A stretch of 64,000 bases of DNA, taken from Phytoseiulus persimilis (Eukaryota; Arthropoda; Arachnida; Mesostigmata; Phytoseiidae). A program made the position numbers and the translations under genes. Shown piece after piece: positions 46,246 to 58,738 of this stretch (position 1 is the stretch's first letter; every line of letters begins with the position of its first letter). The stretch covers positions 24,630,211 to 24,694,210 of the forward strand of contig CM075104.1 of the NCBI GenBank assembly GCA_037576195.1, read 5' to 3'. Below the pieces are notes generated by a model. It did not search any database. It saw only the letters and a list, made by a program, of their open reading frames with translations, and was not told where the DNA came from.

Positions 46246-46832
46246 GAGACAAGAAGCATGCGATACCCCGAAAAGTTCTCATTGCCTAAACCTGAGCTCT
46301 GTCAAGAATGGAAGCGGTTCGAAACGGAAGTGGTTGCCAACAGTCACTATGGGCTTCCACGGTTCATATGGTCTCAATCATCACTAAGAAGGGTTCACTC
46401 CTTCATTCCGCGCCTTCGATGGTGGACGCGGATAGTCGCTCTCTTCACCCAAGCTTTCCACGTGAATTTCCGAGTTTCCGAAACCTCCTGTACACATCCT
46501 CACCACTATCCACACTCTGAGTAAAACTCTGCACTCACCGTAGTCGCACCGGAACGATCTCATTATGAAGGCCAAACGAGTTCTACTTCGTATGCAGTCA
46601 AACTTCTCGGATTCTAGCCAAGTTTTCCCCGTTCAGCGTAACCACAGCAACCAGAGAAAACTATTTTGAATATACCACAGCCACATCAATAGACATATTT
46701 GCCGAATTACGATTGAGAAACAACACAACGTCATCAATGAGATTTAAGAATTGAATCCACGCTGACCATAGCGCCAACGTTTACTGCGCCCACCAACATT
46801 GAACAGAAACCGAACATTTCATATCCTCGCAG

Positions 46833-47374
46833 AGTATTTTTCAGATAGTTTCGAGGCGATGCGGATGTTTTTCTTTTCAACGGAGTGTCAATGGATGTGC
46901 GAATTCAGACTAACGGTACCTATTCGAGAAGATTCAGCAGGGTTCCACGAGGTTCGTCAGTCTGATGCGACAATGGAGATTTCTCACGAATCAGGGAATT
47001 CACGAACCCGATATGTAGCCAAATTCCGAGTGCGACTTGTTTCGACCGTCAGTATCGAGCAGACTCTGTCGGCTGCTGGGACAAGTATCGATCCGCCGAG
47101 AGCTCCGAAGCGTTCGGATGAGACGGGAGCCGAATACAAGCCGCGTTCAGTCAATGTTTCTAACTCTCGCATGAAAGCTAACGACGAGCCATCGCATTTC
47201 CCCACCATCGGATCAGAACGATCTTGGCGGTGTCGTCCCAGTTTCAATTTGATACTCGAGTTACGGTACACTGGAGCGCGTTGGAACATCATGATAGATG
47301 GTCAAGAGTCGGACTCAAGATGCAATATCGAAACTTCCATTATTCGCAGTGTGCAATATACATTCGGCAGTTGA
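46833..47374 (+). CDS. possible terminal coding exon, unknown product
   Basis: After an ATATCCTCGCAG acceptor a plus-strand frame stays open for ~180 codons to a stop at 47374 (phase 1). It includes MRMFFFSTECQWMCEFRLTV and FNLILELRYTGARWNIMIDG. The composition is coding-like. It could be a last exon of an alternative transcript from the WW/CUE gene or a separate gene. No domain is recognised. Confidence 0.35.
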
Positions 47375-49693
47375 AAGGCAGCGAAAATAATTTCTCAACA
47401 TCATGAGATGTTGAAATGACCTATCGGATGACTGCGGCGTATTTACATAGAGGTTGAGGTTTTTATAGCCTCAAAATCAAGGCTCTCAAGGTGCAATCTC
47501 AAGCAAATCTTGTCGGGCTGTTGGAGACGATTACTTGAATCATGTGAGACGCTAAATGTATAAACCATAGAATCATCGTGTCATCTTCATCATGAGCAGA
47601 TCTCAATGCATGTGCAATTAGAAAACGACAGTGATCTTCCGGGCGGCGTTGTCTCCTGCGTTGTTCTCCCACAAGATCGGAAGGACTCTTTCCGAGCTCT
47701 TCCAGCTCCGAATTCTCAGCACGTGCCGTGCACGGCCCCGGGGATGGAGAAGTTCCAAAGAGTCAGGGCAGGAGTCGGATATTAACGCCGGAGTAGCCGG
47801 GAGTGTTTGTGTGCAAGAAATAGTCTAGACAGATGCAGATATCGTCAGTGAGTCATTATGAGACAGAATTTTAGAAGTTTCCACGCAGTCGTCTCAGTAA
47901 TTATGCCGTCCTCGTATTTGTGTTACTCCTAAAGCAGTTCATCGGGCTGAAGCACTCCAACGGGTGGAAACAATCCTTCTACGATTGGGTCATAACAACT
48001 CTCCGTCAAAATCAGCGATTGATCCCGACCCCAATTATAGACAGCGCTTTTTTGTTACTTGAACTGCCACCCTCGGAATCAGTTTTTGGAGTGCGGGTGC
48101 CCAGGATATTGTGTACTGTTACTCATGTGGCTGAGCTAAATAATGATACGTCCATTTAAATAAATACTTTCAAGTGAATACCAAGAACCACAGAAGAGAG
48201 AAGCATTCTTCCTTACCCTGCTATGATCGTGGATGTACGTGGCTTCGAGATTTTCGCGCGGGAACGTGTTCCCGGAGAGCGAACATATCACAACTTGACA
48301 TCAAAAACTGGAGAAAATCACGGAGCGAAGGAAGACACGAGTGATTTCTGTGTGTTCTCGATCGGACTCAGCAGTCACTCGGGCCTTTATTCCAAATTTA
48401 CAAATTACGCTTCCCTGCGTCCTACAAGATTAATCCTAAACTCGATTAACATTGTTCTGCTCTCGTATCTTTATCACACGTGCGATTCGATTAGAGGGAG
48501 TTTGATTGATGCGTGTCCAATGTTGAGAATTTCATAGCTGGATTCCTTCTGATCAGTTCAAACTATATCAAAAATCATGATGATAATCATAATCGTAGCA
48601 AAAATTATATTACAAGAAGTACATGCTTAGTAAATGAACATGCTTCGCACAGGATCTATCGTTATCTACAGTGGGACTTCAGATAGTTTTTTTTTCTTTT
48701 TCGCTCATTACTTTGTTCTTTGGAAGTTGCAGAAATATATCCGTTGAAAGTGTTGAGACTAGAAGGTTCATCGCAGACGATGTTTTGCTGATATGCTGTA
48801 AATGCGGCACCCGATTCTTATGCTTCGAATAGCCCGTGCTTTTTGCACAATCGTTGTTCTTTTGGAACTTTTCCTCCTTTCAAACGGTTTCACACTCTGC
48901 AAGCGAGATTCTCAGACCTAGGCTCTCTTACAAATGTTAAAATTCCTAGCGGTGATGGTCGATTCTCTCAGACTTTCACCCATTTCCTTGCTGGCAAGCA
49001 GGATCGTTCAGCTCGAAAGGATGCTGCGGATCCAGACCTTACTTCGCAGAATCGATCGGCTTCGAATTCTATAACCTCATCGACTGCGAAAACGGCACCC
49101 GCATTTGATCGTTCTGAGCCAGCCAACGATCACTACTCATCTCTCCATTTAGAGTCTCTCAGGGGGTTAGTTGCTCCGGAAACCTACACCGTAAGTACTA
49201 CACACCAGTCATGACCGCAATCAAACAGAGATTTCCGTCTCAGGGATATGTCTTCAGGAATAAATTACGAAAAAGTTGAAACAAAATCAACTCGTTAGAA
49301 AGCGACAAATAAACGGAATATCGCGTCACTCTTCATAAAGCTCGCATGCAGAAATTCGAAGGTATTTCCTCTGCTCGAATCGAGGCCACCGCGACCAGGG
49401 CAGCGTCACGATTCGATGATCATATAGTGATCAGGTACCGTCTATGCAATACACCAAAATAATGTAGAATCTAAGTAAAAAAAGAAACTCGACGGACTAG
49501 ATTCCAGTACATCCGTAGCACCAGGACACTGCAGTGTCGTTACACCTACGTCAGACGCGCGTGATCGCGAATATTTCCGCCGAGGCGCAAAGGAGACGAA
49601 AGTGCACGCAGCGTCAAACTCAGAAGCGAATCTCATTAAGTACACCTGGTAGCGTCGGACTCATTTCCGGATTATCATCATGATCCTTGTCGT
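47375..49693. other. mostly no gene; one possible plus-strand exon
   Basis: AT-rich non-coding sequence apart from a plus-strand frame ~48902-49190 (RFSDLGSLTNVKIPSGDGRF, Ser-rich) that ends at an ACC/GTAAGT donor and may be an exon. A T-rich run lies near 48688. Confidence 0.35.
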
Positions 49694-50052
49694 TCAACAA
49701 ACACTCCGCTCATCCTTGATAGCAACCACTCCTTGGTTGACCGAAGGATGGTGTTTCGCGACGTGACGAACCAAATTACTTTTCCAATGCGTTTTGAAAT
49801 CGCAGTAGGCGCATTGGAGCTTTTCTTCGGTATGACATTTTATATGCTGATTGAGATGACCCCGTTGCTTCGAGACATAGTTACAATAAGGGCACTGCAA
49901 ACTACGGTCTAGATGCTTCCGTTGGTGTTTCTCATAGTAGTGTAAAATAGGGCTCGAATAATCACACTGGTTGCACGAGAAGCGAACCTGCTCCGCTCCA
50001 GTACACGATGATAGCCACTGGAGGTCCCCGATCCCATCGAGTAGGTCTGTTG
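49694..50052 (-). CDS. C2H2 zinc-finger terminal exon (3 fingers)
   Basis: The exon opens after a TTCCTCAG acceptor at 50052 (phase 1) and ends at a TGA at 49694. Three fingers are visible: FSCNQCDYSSPILHYYEKHQ, LQCPYCNYVSKQRGHLNQHI and LQCAYCDFKTHWKSNLVRHV, with linkers shorter than the usual TGEKP. A 5' partner exon is required: no in-phase start was found, although an ATG at 50214 (SSQTFDYLRTLIKAYE) heads an open stretch just upstream. C2H2 fingers bind DNA; a transcription-factor role is inferred. It is one of a series of same-phase terminal zinc-finger exons up to 57.7 kb on this strand, and looks like an alternative 3' end of a lola-type gene. Confidence 0.75.
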
Positions 50053-50214
50053 CTGAGGAAGAAACGAGAAAGCTTTTTTTATTCGTTCAGAGCGGTGGTC
50101 CCGTGCATTGCATCGCATTGGGGAGTGCAGGGGCAAGTGAGCACAATACCCGTCGTCGCAAACCTCGTAGGCTTTTATTAGCGTTCTCAGATAATCGAAG
50201 GTTTGTGAAGACAT

Positions 50215-52855
50215 CTGGGCCGCGCCCGGGGACTCGGCTGTGATTCACGCGGTCCGTCACGGTCCTTCTGGAAGAAGAATGAAGCTTAGTGGTGATGGAC
50301 AGGTGCTCCGCTCGTGATCTCGTTCTCATATATTTGCGCATCGAATGATGATTCCAGAGGAGGCGTAAAGAGGGACAGGAGGACACGATAGGTCTAGAAA
50401 AATAGGGAGTAACAGTGTTTATTCCTGAATTTGAATCGATCCTCTCGAATGGAGTAGCGTTATGGAATGAGGCACTCTCGGTGCATGGTAGTCCGATTCT
50501 ATCTACCGTTAATGGAAGGCACTTTTCTCATGAATCTCGTCCGAGAAGCAGAGACCACAAACGTTTGAGCTAGCCAACATTGCACCGCCTTGCGTTCATG
50601 TTGTTATTGCATGTAGGTGTAAACATTATGCTATAATCGGGAATAATGTGTGTTCCGGTGATTCATCAATATCAATGTTATTCGATTGTATATGCGCCAC
50701 GCGATCTCAATGGAAACGATCACGGAGCGTTCCTTCACCGATTCGAGGAGAGTAACAAGTCGTTTCCTTCAATGCCATTGCATAACTCTATACAAGATAT
50801 ATAAGCTGATCGTTCGACGAGCTGCAACGACCGAGTACAGAGTCCACTCGGTGATCTCTCCTGTGTTTTCTCATGCTGGTTTCAGATAAAGTGTTTCTCT
50901 TTTGTATCACCTAGAAAGTCACTCGAGTCATAGAAATTTTGATACACTCGCGGGATTCCGACCGGACGGGACCCGCAACCGATTCAATTCGGGGACAAAC
51001 GATCTGATAATAGATTTCGCTCCGCTGAAATGATGGGCGGAGCTTGAACGAATAGAATAGGGAGTAAAACCTATTCTTCAGGAATTCGTGAGAAGTTATT
51101 CAATGATCGGACTGTTGGGTGCGGTGAATATTTTCAGTGAAATTTAAGAGCATTTGTTATGACATCTTGAGCTGGAATGCCAAGATATGATCAAGCGCGG
51201 CGGGTTCCCTCAGAAGTGGGGACCACCTCCGCACAAAACGTACGAGTTTCGTTCACGTTGGTTCTCGACAAATACCTTAAGTTGGTGCATTCCGCTTGGC
51301 GAAAAAACGGTTAGTCGAGGTAATTGTTTTACCTAAAATGGCGATAAAGCCACAAAATTTCCTTCTCGATGCACGGCTTGTGACCTGTGCTGCTTCGTTG
51401 GTAGCAGAACCCCCCACTACCCAAACACTTCTCTCATATCGAAATAAAAATACGTATAAGATGGTCGATCCACGGGATACCCAGGTCGAGGGCGGTCAAG
51501 CATCAGTCTGGTCGAACGAAGCTATAAAGAGTGGAGATTGTCTCTCGTAAATATTGCGTCAGGCGTAGAACTGATCAGAGAATCGAGTCGTAGCTTCTCC
51601 TCCGAAAACGAATTCAGCGAAAGCCTCGCTTTGTCTGTCAGACTCCAAGCTGAATCATTGACTGGATGCCCGATAACATCACTGAATAATACAGTGGACT
51701 GATTGACCGACCGCCCCTGTAACCTTCTCCTACAGCCATCAAACCCCTCACTGCAAAAGACATGAACGTACATTGGATTTGTGACCGTTTCTGTGTACAA
51801 AAGTAGGTTCCATACTGCTTTGTAAATTTCCTTCATAGCAGATCAAGGCACCGATAGTGGTACATCTATAAAAGCTCTGGGCCCCACGGTGATTCTGGTT
51901 TTCTCAATGTTCCCCTCATCACTCCATGAGATTCACTCGTTTATCATACGTGAAATGAACAAAGCCGATGAGCTCTCTCAATCTCAGATGAGTCACGGTC
52001 ACGAGTTTGAATGTCGGCCCTACCACCGGCCGATAGTATGCTGGTTCAAAGGGTGATACCAGCCAGTTCAGCTCACGGGATTAGGGGAACCTAGATTGCC
52101 AGATGGCGTCTGCTCGTGGAGTTTGTTGCCGTCGAGGTATGTGTATAGTAAACTTATATTCCGCGCTAAGAATCTATGTTACTAAATTGATTCCTGCCGT
52201 GCCTGGCAGGTCTTAATCACATAATGGTTTCCTTCTTCATCTTGAGCACCAAGAGCAGGGACCCGAGGGCGCTTCGCTGGACACTCGCTAGCTCAAATAT
52301 CATACGATTCGATCGATCGGTCGAGAGAAGCGCTGAGGGCAGGTGAAAGAAACATGGGTGCAAGTGCACTCGGATCGTTCGGAGCACCGACAGACCATCA
52401 GACCTATGATTCTCAACCAGCTTATTCTCATGCTCGCGGCCAATCACTGCCGCGGCCTGGAGATGAAGGATTTCGAGCGACACCCAGCGGAAACGCCTCC
52501 GGTTCACCCCCGCGCTGATATGAAACATTTCAGGAGTGATACATTTTCACTAGATGAAACAGCGTCTTCTTTTCCTTCGCTTTTGCAGAAAATTATTGGA
52601 TCCGACAGCCTCGATCCACAAACGCAAAAATTCCTTCTTCCCGGCGTAAAACAGCAACAATCGTAAAAGTGATTCCGATTCTGCTTCCGCCGCCATGAAC
52701 TCCGTCTTTGAGTTCTCTGTACAGGTTTTTGATTGTTTCAATGTAGGCTTCCCGAGCACCACGCTGCCTGGGCTTTCGGGAACCTGAACCGGGTAACGTT
52801 TCGATGACTATTCCTAAAATTATCGTTAGCAAACCTTCACCCCAGCTCATGGATG
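50215..52855. other. no firm gene; one possible short terminal exon
   Basis: Mostly AT-rich. A minus-strand frame starting after a TCTTTTGCAG acceptor at 51750 runs 38 codons (phase 1) to a TGA at 51638 and includes RGLMAVGEGYRGG. It would be another finger-less terminal exon if real, but composition is the only support. Confidence 0.3.
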
Positions 52856-53148
52856 CTATATCCGACTTGCTGATCTCTGATGAACAACCATGTGTATGGT
52901 GACGCTGCTCTTTTGCGTAGCTCGGTACGGGCAAAGGGGACACTTGTATGGCTTTTCCCCTGTGTGAACCCTTTCGTGGACGACGTAATGCCCTTTTTTG
53001 TTGGTTGAGTAAGGACAAACCGGACATTGATAACGATTGGCCCCGGAATTCGGCTGGAGAGACTTGCGACCTCGTCCCAGAGCTTGCTGGATCTGTTTCA
53101 TGGAGTCAATGATGATCGGCGCCAGATCGAGCCGAGACGGGAGCATCG
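52856..53148 (-). CDS. C2H2 zinc-finger terminal exon (2 fingers)
   Basis: The exon begins after a CTTCCTATTCCAG acceptor at 53148 (phase 1) and stops at 52856, ~97 residues. A helical lead (IIIDSMKQIQQALGRGR) precedes two canonical fingers, YQCPVCPYSTNKKGHYVVHE and YKCPLCPYRATQKSSVTIHM, joined by the classical HTGEKP linker. The open frame extends upstream to ~53420 without a good start, so a longer first-exon form is possible but less likely than splicing at 53148. It is part of the same-phase series of terminal exons; function as a sequence-specific DNA-binding tail is inferred from the fingers. Confidence 0.8.
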
Positions 53149-53381
53149 CTGGAATAGGAAGGGACTGACTGTGAGTATGATTTGAACCGCTTGGCGAAGA
53201 AAAGGAATAGCTACGGGAAACGAAGCGAGTTTGAGATTCTCCCTCCATCGGCGCTTCGATGTAGGGGGTCTGAAGTTGAAGCTGTGCGCCCATAGTCAGA
53301 TACATGGGATCACTTGAAGGAGGTTCATGAACTTGTTCATCGATCAAAGAATATCGGAAGTATTGGAAGTTATCGGTTGTT

Positions 53382-53387
53382 TTTATT
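53382..53387 (-). terminator. AATAAA polyadenylation signal overlapping a stop codon
   Basis: AATAAA on the minus strand shares bases with the TAA stop of the short exon 53383-53450. Confidence 0.45.
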
Positions 53388-53450
53388 GCATCAGAAATCC
53401 GTCGGTTTGAGCAAGCCAGCGACGATTGTTCAGTTCATACAACGGTCCGT
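53383..53450 (-). CDS. possible finger-less terminal exon
   Basis: A very strong acceptor (CTGTTTTTTCTTCCAG) precedes a 22-residue tail in phase 1 (GPLYELNNRRWLAQTDGFLM) ending in TAA. The stop overlaps an AATAAA polyadenylation signal (53382-53387). It lies 234 nt upstream of the next zinc-finger exon. In lola, some isoforms end without fingers, so this may be the finger-less end. It is short, so chance is possible. Confidence 0.45.
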
Positions 53451-53929
53451 CTGGAAGAAAAAACAGCGTGAGCTTTGTTCAAAAGGTGTCGTTAGGACTT
53501 GAGATTCTACGGAGTCCATGATTCTGCTTGGAACGGACCGATTTCGGAAAACAGTCCCGGTTCCATGAGAATACGACGATTCTTTTTATTAGCGTTAACG
53601 AACTCCCATTTGTATTTCCTACCGATTGGCCTCAGGGAATGGAAACTGTTTGCTATCACATCGCTGTACATCGCTCAAGACTTAGATCCCGTTGGGTAAA
53701 TAAACCTTTCATATTTCATAGGAATATTTCTTGCAATATACAAAGTCCTTTTAGGAAATAGGCAGGAGGTTGACGATGGCGACGAATCGTAACCCGCGGC
53801 ATCGACCTAAGTATTCACGACCGCTGAGCGACAAACTTAAAGGGGGACTACCTCGTCCAATCGATCGATTAACTTCGAGCCTCATTGACTGCAGCGACTC
53901 GGTCCTGACAAAAGACGGGAACTCTGTGA

Positions 53930-54363
53930 TCAGCAGTTTTGTCTGTATGAGCAGTTGTTCTTCTTGAGGTGCCTCAAGAGAGAATCCGACCTCGAAAACT
54001 CCATCATGCAGTACATGCAATGTTTCCGGCCGGACCCTTTGTGCTGTCGAAGATGTCGCAGAAGGTGGGGATGTCTTAAGTACGACTTGCCGCACAGATG
54101 GCAGAAGAAACGAGCTCGGTCCAACTGGACGCCTTCGCCCATGAGCTGCGGTTGACTTTCCTTCGTACTGTCAAATTGCTTCGCTGAGACGTAATGATGC
54201 ATATCGTTCTCGTCGTGATTCGATGCATACTGGTCGTGATCACTGAAGTTTTCAGAATCTTCAGAGCGAAACTCAGCATCCCCACGCATTCGATTGTGAC
54301 GAGTGATATGTGGTGCGATATGTGGTTCCTGCTTCAGAACATCTTCTATGACACCATTTGTCT
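53930..54363 (-). CDS. zinc-finger terminal exon (C2H2 plus C2HC finger)
   Basis: Begins after a TTTATCTTCAG acceptor at 54363 (phase 1) and stops at 53930, ~143 residues. A long acidic/His-rich lead (VIEDVLKQEPHIAPHITRHN; SEDSENFSDHDQYASNHDEN) precedes FFCHLCGKSYLRHPHLLRHL and HCMYCMMEFSRSDSLLRHLK. The second finger ends in NNC, so its last ligand is Cys (C2HC), as in many lola isoforms. An ATG at 54289 is available in frame, but the conserved-phase acceptor upstream and the coding character before the ATG argue for splicing. It belongs to the same-phase exon series. Confidence 0.8.
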
Positions 54364-55219
54364 CTGAAGATAAAATGAATACTATGAATAGTATATAGTG
54401 TCTTCGGAACTCGAGAAGCGGCGGTGTGAGACGCTCCGTTCGTTTACGGAGTGAAAAATCTCTCCGTCGAGTCCATCAATGCAGAAAAATGGAGCAACGT
54501 TTTGATTTATTGATTCATCCGCAATGAACAGAGCCGCCGAGATGGAGTCTTTAGCGAAGGCCCGCGAAGGAGGTCAGTTCAACGTCCCTGTAACAGAGAA
54601 CGTGTGTTCAGGATCGGTTGTGTTGGGAGAACTCTGCCTTATGGTAACATGAGTCCCCAGGAGGGGAGCAGATCCTCTCTAGGAGCGTAACCGATAGACG
54701 CGGTAAGTCAGAACGGCATGCGTAAATAAGCCGAGACACCGTGCAAACTCAACACGGACAACAGTGTTCTCTTGTGGTGTGCGAATGGTTGATTTCTTTT
54801 TATTGGGTGATCCTTCCGGAATGTCGTCGACAGTCTAGCTGTTCCGCCCTGACTTTTGAGCCGTTCCAACACGGCACCGTTGCCTTCTACCTAGATTTCC
54901 TCAGACAGAATTCAAAAACACGTAAAACTCCTGCGCATCGCCGGAAGTTCGATTGAGAATGATGGGGCTCCGAGCGTATCATGTCGCAGTATCGGGAGCC
55001 CGAGATGGTGAACGCAGCACTGAGAATCCAGTGATATGCTCATGGGTGCAATCGTTAATGTTTTATTACATCTGAGGGCTCACGGCCTATCGACTTCCGG
55101 GACCATTGAGTGCCGTCCATATTCCCTCCGCAACGTCTCATGAACATCAGGGGAATCACGCGCGTTTTTATCGGAAGAAGACAGTCGGACGCCCGTGGAA
55201 TCCTTGCGCCGCAGAGACG

Positions 55220-55446
55220 TCACACGACCGGTATCTGATGAATGACGCCTTTATGACTCCGGAGGACCTCTCCAGACAAGAACTTCTTCCCACAGATATC
55301 ACACTCATATGGGTTGCTTGTCGAATGGTTACGGAGGTGTTTGATCAGTGATTTCCTAGCTACGTACTGTTTCCCACAAAAAGAACACCGCAGACGATTT
55401 TCAGCTCCGAACGAGGGGTACACTGTCGGAAGAATCAGGTCCAGAC
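55220..55446 (-). CDS. C2H2 zinc-finger terminal exon (2 fingers)
   Basis: A TTTGCAG acceptor at 55446 opens a 75-residue frame (phase 1) to a stop at 55220. A hydrophobic lead (GLDLILPTVYPSFGAENR) is followed by LRCSFCGKQYVARKSLIKHL and YECDICGKKFLSGEVLRSHK. There is no in-frame ATG near the start, so it cannot be a stand-alone gene and needs a 5' partner exon. Lead length and phase match its neighbours. Confidence 0.85.
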
Positions 55447-56067
55447 CTGCAAATTTCAATCGAACTTTCGAATATTAGATCACAGCTCTAATCACGAATC
55501 CTCACGATCAGACCCTCTTTCACTATTCTCGGACGTTCAAAGCGCGAAAGAACAAGGACGTCCAAAATCATTGTTTTGAATAGTGGGTTGCAATGACTCG
55601 CAATCCCTCGTCTGAGACTATCGAATGTAAGGAGAATGACGCGTCAAGTCGATCCTGGAGAAGAAGCGAGGGCGAATCCCGCGAAGAGCTGTCCGGCTAC
55701 CCGAGTTCCACTCTGGAAGAACAAGGCGTGTTAGTATAGTCGGGAAGTTTTCAACATCTCGCAGCTTCCTCCACATCAATCTCCTCCATAACGGTTCCCC
55801 GAAGGCACAACTTCTTCGTGGTCACTGCTCGACTTGAAGCCAGAAAGAGCCAAGAACCGGGCCGAGAACCATGACTCGTCCATTACAAGGACAACCTGGT
55901 CACCACTCGTTCAGGAACCGTGCCTTTCTGCTTATTATTTGCGGCGAAACGGATAAAGCCGTTAAAGCTGGACATCAGAAAATTTGGCTCCTGAAGTGGA
56001 TCCTATCGTCTAAACACTCGCCCGTTCATTTTTCTTTTGTAAATGGTTTTCACTCCTCTAATTACAG

Positions 56068-56218
56068 AAACAACGCGCGATCTAGAAGACGCTCGAGTCG
56101 CACGGGTCCGAAGTCGATTTCGAATCGCTGCGGCAGTCAGTTCGATCCCCGGGAAACCAAACGAACATTCGAGCTAGTTGATCCTGTGGCAAAACTCAGG
56201 CCAAGACCCTCGGTCTAG
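56068..56218 (+). CDS. possible plus-strand terminal exon, basic tail
   Basis: A TCTAATTACAG acceptor precedes a 50-residue frame (phase 2) with NNARSRRRSSRTGPKS and KRTFELVDPVAKLRPRPSV before a TAG. It is basic and coding-like, but no upstream exon was found and its phase differs from the zinc-finger series. Confidence 0.35.
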
Positions 56219-57341
56219 AGGCTGACTCGTTTATTCCACAAATCTTACATTTCATCCGGATCCATAGTGCTGACAAAATTCATCACACTACAGTCGACAA
56301 GTTTTGGCCATCATTCTTGTCCTGGGACTATGTACATATGATGTTATAATGTCAAATAACTTCCAGCATTATTCATCATCTGAGTAGAAAAATGTCTTCT
56401 GCGTTTCTTGAGCGCGACGCAATGAAGCGTTTGGCGGAATTATCCAGACAGTCCGTGGGGTAATTCAATGTTCAAGAATCCACCACACAAGGATACAAAA
56501 GACTCAAAATACACCGGTACACCAAGGCAAAACCCGCCCAGGATTCAATAAATTCACAAAGATATTTCCTCTCATGTTTTGCAGTCGCTCCCCACTCGAA
56601 TGGGCAACATTCGACAATTCTCATCTCACCATGAATAAGATCAGGTATCTCCGTCAATATTTCTGACGTTATCTATCATTCTCTCTCGGGCATCATTTTT
56701 TTTTGTTTATTGAGGAACCATCGGGGCGTCACGGGTTCGCTAGGACGCGCTCTCCGCGCGAATACGTGTATTGGGCTTAGATTTCGTCCATCTTCCATCG
56801 GAATAAAACTCGAGAAATCCACGGTCTCCATTTCCGTGAGAGAAAGAATGCATGAAAAACTGAAAGGTTGCGCAGCGGTCACGAGTCTTCAAGTATTGCG
56901 AAACGGGAATGGAACCCGTCGAACGCAGGCTCCCGGCCATCAGGATGTGAAAGGAATGATCGGAAAATTAGGTTCAAATGACTAGGATATTCAGATGCGA
57001 CTTGCGACAAAAATATCGCTACACGAAGCACGTCGCCTTGATTGCTTCTTTCATTGAAAAATATCAAGCGAGTGATGGTGGTGCGGAGCGCATCATGAGC
57101 CCAGTTGGTTTCGAAACGTCTCGGGCGGCTTCCGAAGAAAGACCTCTCCCAATGGGTTTGCCGTGAGATCAATTGGAGAGATCACAGACTTTTGAACTTG
57201 ACTAGCTTTGCTCACAGATACAATTTGATGAATGGACAATAAATCGACTCTGAACAGTGACTGTTGCAGAGCTGGGATGGAGTTAGCCATGATGAATGTT
57301 GATTTCAGGAAAAATATGTATGGAGCCATGTGGCCCCTTCC

Positions 57342-57655
57342 TCAGTAGCCATGTCTCTGTGATATCCGCTGAGGATGATAAGAGCGGTTGTGAATATAGA
57401 GAGCACTACTGGTTTTGAATCTTTGTACGCAAATGTCACAGTGGTACGGCATGTCACCCGTATGGGTTCGCTCATGGTCTCGGAGGACATGTTTTTGGTT
57501 GAATCTCCGGCCACATATTGAGCAACCGTAAGGCCGTTCACCAGTGTGGGTCCTGAAGTGGACTTTGAGATTCTGTTTCGTGGCAAATCCTCTCAAGCAA
57601 ACGCTGCAATGGTGGGGTTTCCGAAGAATGTGATCCGCGTACACGTTCTCGAGTG
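57342..57655 (-). CDS. C2H2 zinc-finger terminal exon (3 fingers)
   Basis: Begins after a CATTCCCTTGCAG acceptor at 57655 (phase 1) and stops at 57342, ~104 residues. Three canonical fingers follow a short lead (LENVYADHILRK): HHCSVCLRGFATKQNLKVHF, YGCSICGRRFNQKHVLRDHE and YHCDICVQRFKTSSALYIHN, with HTGERP and HTGDMP linkers. The frame is also open upstream to ~57767 but has no ATG there. Same strand, phase and layout as the other terminal exons. DNA binding is inferred. Confidence 0.85.
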
Positions 57656-58738
57656 CTGCAAGGGAATGAGACTCATTCAGATTCAGCCCTGACGCATATT
57701 TCACCCACCCGCTGGATCGGCTGGACCGATCTCGAAGCGGGTATCTTCCTACTTTCTCTATGGGCACTATCTAGCATGGGATCGGTGTGGAACCTCTTTC
57801 ACCTACTTCGCGTTTTCGGAATCTTGATTTCTACCTATTCCATGTGGAATCAGGAGTCCCGAGAGGAACACGACTCCAAATACCTCGATCGTGAGGATCG
57901 GAGTCTTTACTGCGAGCGATTCCCCCGAAGTTAGCACGAACTGCTCTAGTAGGGCCTTCGTATCGAGGTCGGAGATTAGAGAAATTATGCTGCAACCCCA
58001 CACAGGACAAGGACGCCCTGAAACTCGGGAGAACGCAAACACAGTACCAGAAAGATGCAATCTCTCGGAAACAGTAGGAGAAGAGGGTTTTGCAACTGAA
58101 GTCAGAATGGCTCAAGAAGTTTTTCTAGTCCAGCGAATTAAAACTGTGCTTTAGGAAGAATGTTCTCGGAGATACGCTGTCCGCACGTTTCAAAGGAACG
58201 TTACTGACGCCTTCAGCGTTCCAAAAGATGTGACAATAACGATGGCGATGGCGGCGTCTGCAGTACGGATGCCGCACATTGCCCGAGCGGAGCTCTGAAC
58301 CTCGTCGGAATCGGTCGCTTCCCAAGCACGGAAAGAACAGCGATGTGACTCAGCTTATTTCAACGCCCGATGGCCTCGTCTATCTACCCCTCGCTACGCA
58401 TGCCTTTCATCTCCAGAGTGCACAAGGAGAGCTTTCTACATAGAACGGAAGGAAATTATGCTCCTCCGACAGGTAAGGTCTCTCCGCGGTGGTTGTGATA
58501 GTGATAGAAAAGCCTCTGGTAACACTTCATATTTATTCCGTTGTCTTCGTTGACATCATTTGTGACATGTTCTCAGAAAGAAACCCCTTCCCGGAGTAGC
58601 TGAAGAAGGGTAGCCGGCGCAGCAATTCCGATCATCCTCACGAATTTCCTATTCTCCTGTTCCAGTTCAAGCGTTAGTAGAGCATGCACTGCGAGAAGCT
58701 CGTAATTCACTGACAGCCTGGGGGATACCTGTCGGCCC

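Noticed and set aside
52593..53027. 144-codon minus-strand ORF
   Set aside because: It is a shadow of the zinc-finger exon in another frame.
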